Program-made: the position numbers and the translations under genes
NCBI RefSeq assembly: GCF_024594815.1
Contig: NZ_JANJOU010000019.1
Location: 62,001-126,000, forward strand
Reading direction: 5' to 3'
Length of the DNA: 64,000 nucleotides
Origin: Roseomonas populi
Lineage (GTDB): Bacteria > Pseudomonadota > Alphaproteobacteria > Acetobacterales > Acetobacteraceae
Notes under the pieces: generated by a model
Databases searched by the model: none
The model's input: only the letters and a program-made list of their open reading frames with translations
What the model was told of the DNA's origin: nothing
Part shown: in pieces, positions 63,747-64,000 of the stretch
Layout: the number at the start of each line of letters is the position of its first letter
How positions within the stretch are numbered: the stretch's first letter is position 1

Positions 63747-64000
63747 ATGATCCCGTCCCCCACCAGCACCGTCCGGCGCGGCACGCTCCGCGCCGCCCTG
63801 GCCGCGGCGGCCGTGGCGGGCGCATTCGCCGCGGCGCCGCAGCCTGCCGCGGCCGCGCCGGCCGGCATCGCCAGCACGGGCGCGGAGCCAGCCGCGCTGC
63901 TGCAGCCCGTCCAGTACTATTACGGCCCGCCGCGCTACTACGCGCCGCCCCCGCCGCCGCCGCGCTACTACCGCCGCTACTACCGGCCCTACTATCCGCC
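63747..64000 (+). CDS. Secreted Tyr/Pro-rich protein (partial, C-terminus outside window)
   Basis: An ATG at 63747 with a strong GGAGGAGG site 9 bases upstream opens a frame that runs off the end. It has a basic start, an Ala-rich signal peptide (TLRAALAAAAVAGAFAAAPQ) and then a very unusual composition: repeated Tyr-Tyr, Pro runs and Arg (QYYYGPPRYYAPPPPPPR, YYRRYYRPYYP). Such short Tyr/Pro/Arg-rich secreted proteins are seen in related bacteria without known function. The strong ribosome site suggests high expression. Confidence 0.75.
   Translation, partial: MIPSPTSTVRRGTLRAALAAAAVAGAFAAAPQPAAAAPAGIASTGAEPAALLQPVQYYYGPPRYYAPPPPPPRYYRRYYRPYYP

Noticed and set aside
1-64000. CRISPR arrays, tRNA or rRNA genes, prophage or IS elements
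   Set aside because: No regularly spaced repeats, no TTCGA-type tRNA arms in a cloverleaf context and no transposase or integrase motifs were seen on either strand.

Overview
The window is 64 kb of very GC-rich chromosomal DNA (GC-ending codons almost everywhere, strong purine-rich ribosome binding sites, tight 4-base overlaps between genes). It looks like an alphaproteobacterium of the Acetobacteraceae, Roseomonas-like group. The grounds are: two orphan Bug/TctC solute receptors with twin-arginine-like leaders, a stand-alone molybdenum hydroxylase large subunit, an Mla/Pqi operon whose permease carries a fused STAS domain, and a thioester alpha-2-macroglobulin near a PBP1C gene. This placement is inferred from gene content; no rRNA, tRNA, phage, IS element or CRISPR array was recognised.

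Layout. 0-7.3 kb: a leftward run (partial methyltransferase, Bug receptor, AEC permease, GST), rightward glycerol kinase, then leftward NfeD/SPFH and IclR. 7.6-16.1 kb: rightward RND efflux adaptor and pump closed by a perfect 15-bp hairpin, a glycosyltransferase gene broken by an amber codon, and a CoxL-like oxidoreductase. 16.2-22.1 kb: a DUF2939-type membrane protein and a tightly coupled leftward operon (FAD amine oxidase, MlaE-STAS, MlaF, MlaD, auxiliary lipoprotein) for envelope lipid transport. 22.2-30.8 kb: SDR, chemoreceptor with a C-terminal PilZ domain, second Bug receptor, DUF1289 protein, TrmH-family methyltransferase, lytic transglycosylase-like lipoprotein, branched-chain aminotransferase-like enzyme, orphan SPFH protein and PhyH-type dioxygenase. 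31.0-37.4 kb: a rhodanese-ChrB gene in AT-richer DNA, a PfkB kinase and an RluA-type pseudouridine synthase that start back to back on one CATG, then a kinase / HD hydrolase / HAD / coiled-coil run.

37.4-53.9 kb is mostly leftward: a YdeP-type molybdopterin oxidoreductase with a divergent small membrane protein, PBP1C, (rightward) CAP lipoprotein, MFS permease, alpha-2-macroglobulin, a DUF4214 + radical SAM + SPASM fusion, a DHA2 drug permease, and an SDR divergent from a TetR regulator with a palindrome between them. 53.9-64 kb: methionine aminopeptidase and carbonic anhydrase (overlapping), a GAF-GGDEF-EAL enzyme, RadC/JAMM protein, trypsin-like protease, DUF4287 protein, a lipoprotein and two tandem TerC membrane proteins, purB, and the start of a secreted Tyr/Pro-rich protein.

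Much of the window serves the envelope: lipid trafficking (Mla/Pqi), peptidoglycan repair with protease defence (PBP1C and alpha-2-macroglobulin), efflux (RND, DHA2), membrane microdomains (SPFH/NfeD) and signalling (chemoreceptor-PilZ, histidine kinase, c-di-GMP enzyme). No compact new multi-gene system is evident. The least conventional items are the DUF4214-radical SAM fusion, the GTCTC/GAGAC inverted-repeat cluster near 17 kb, the chemoreceptor-PilZ fusion, and the 16-bp repeat array that supplies the stop codon of the c-di-GMP enzyme.
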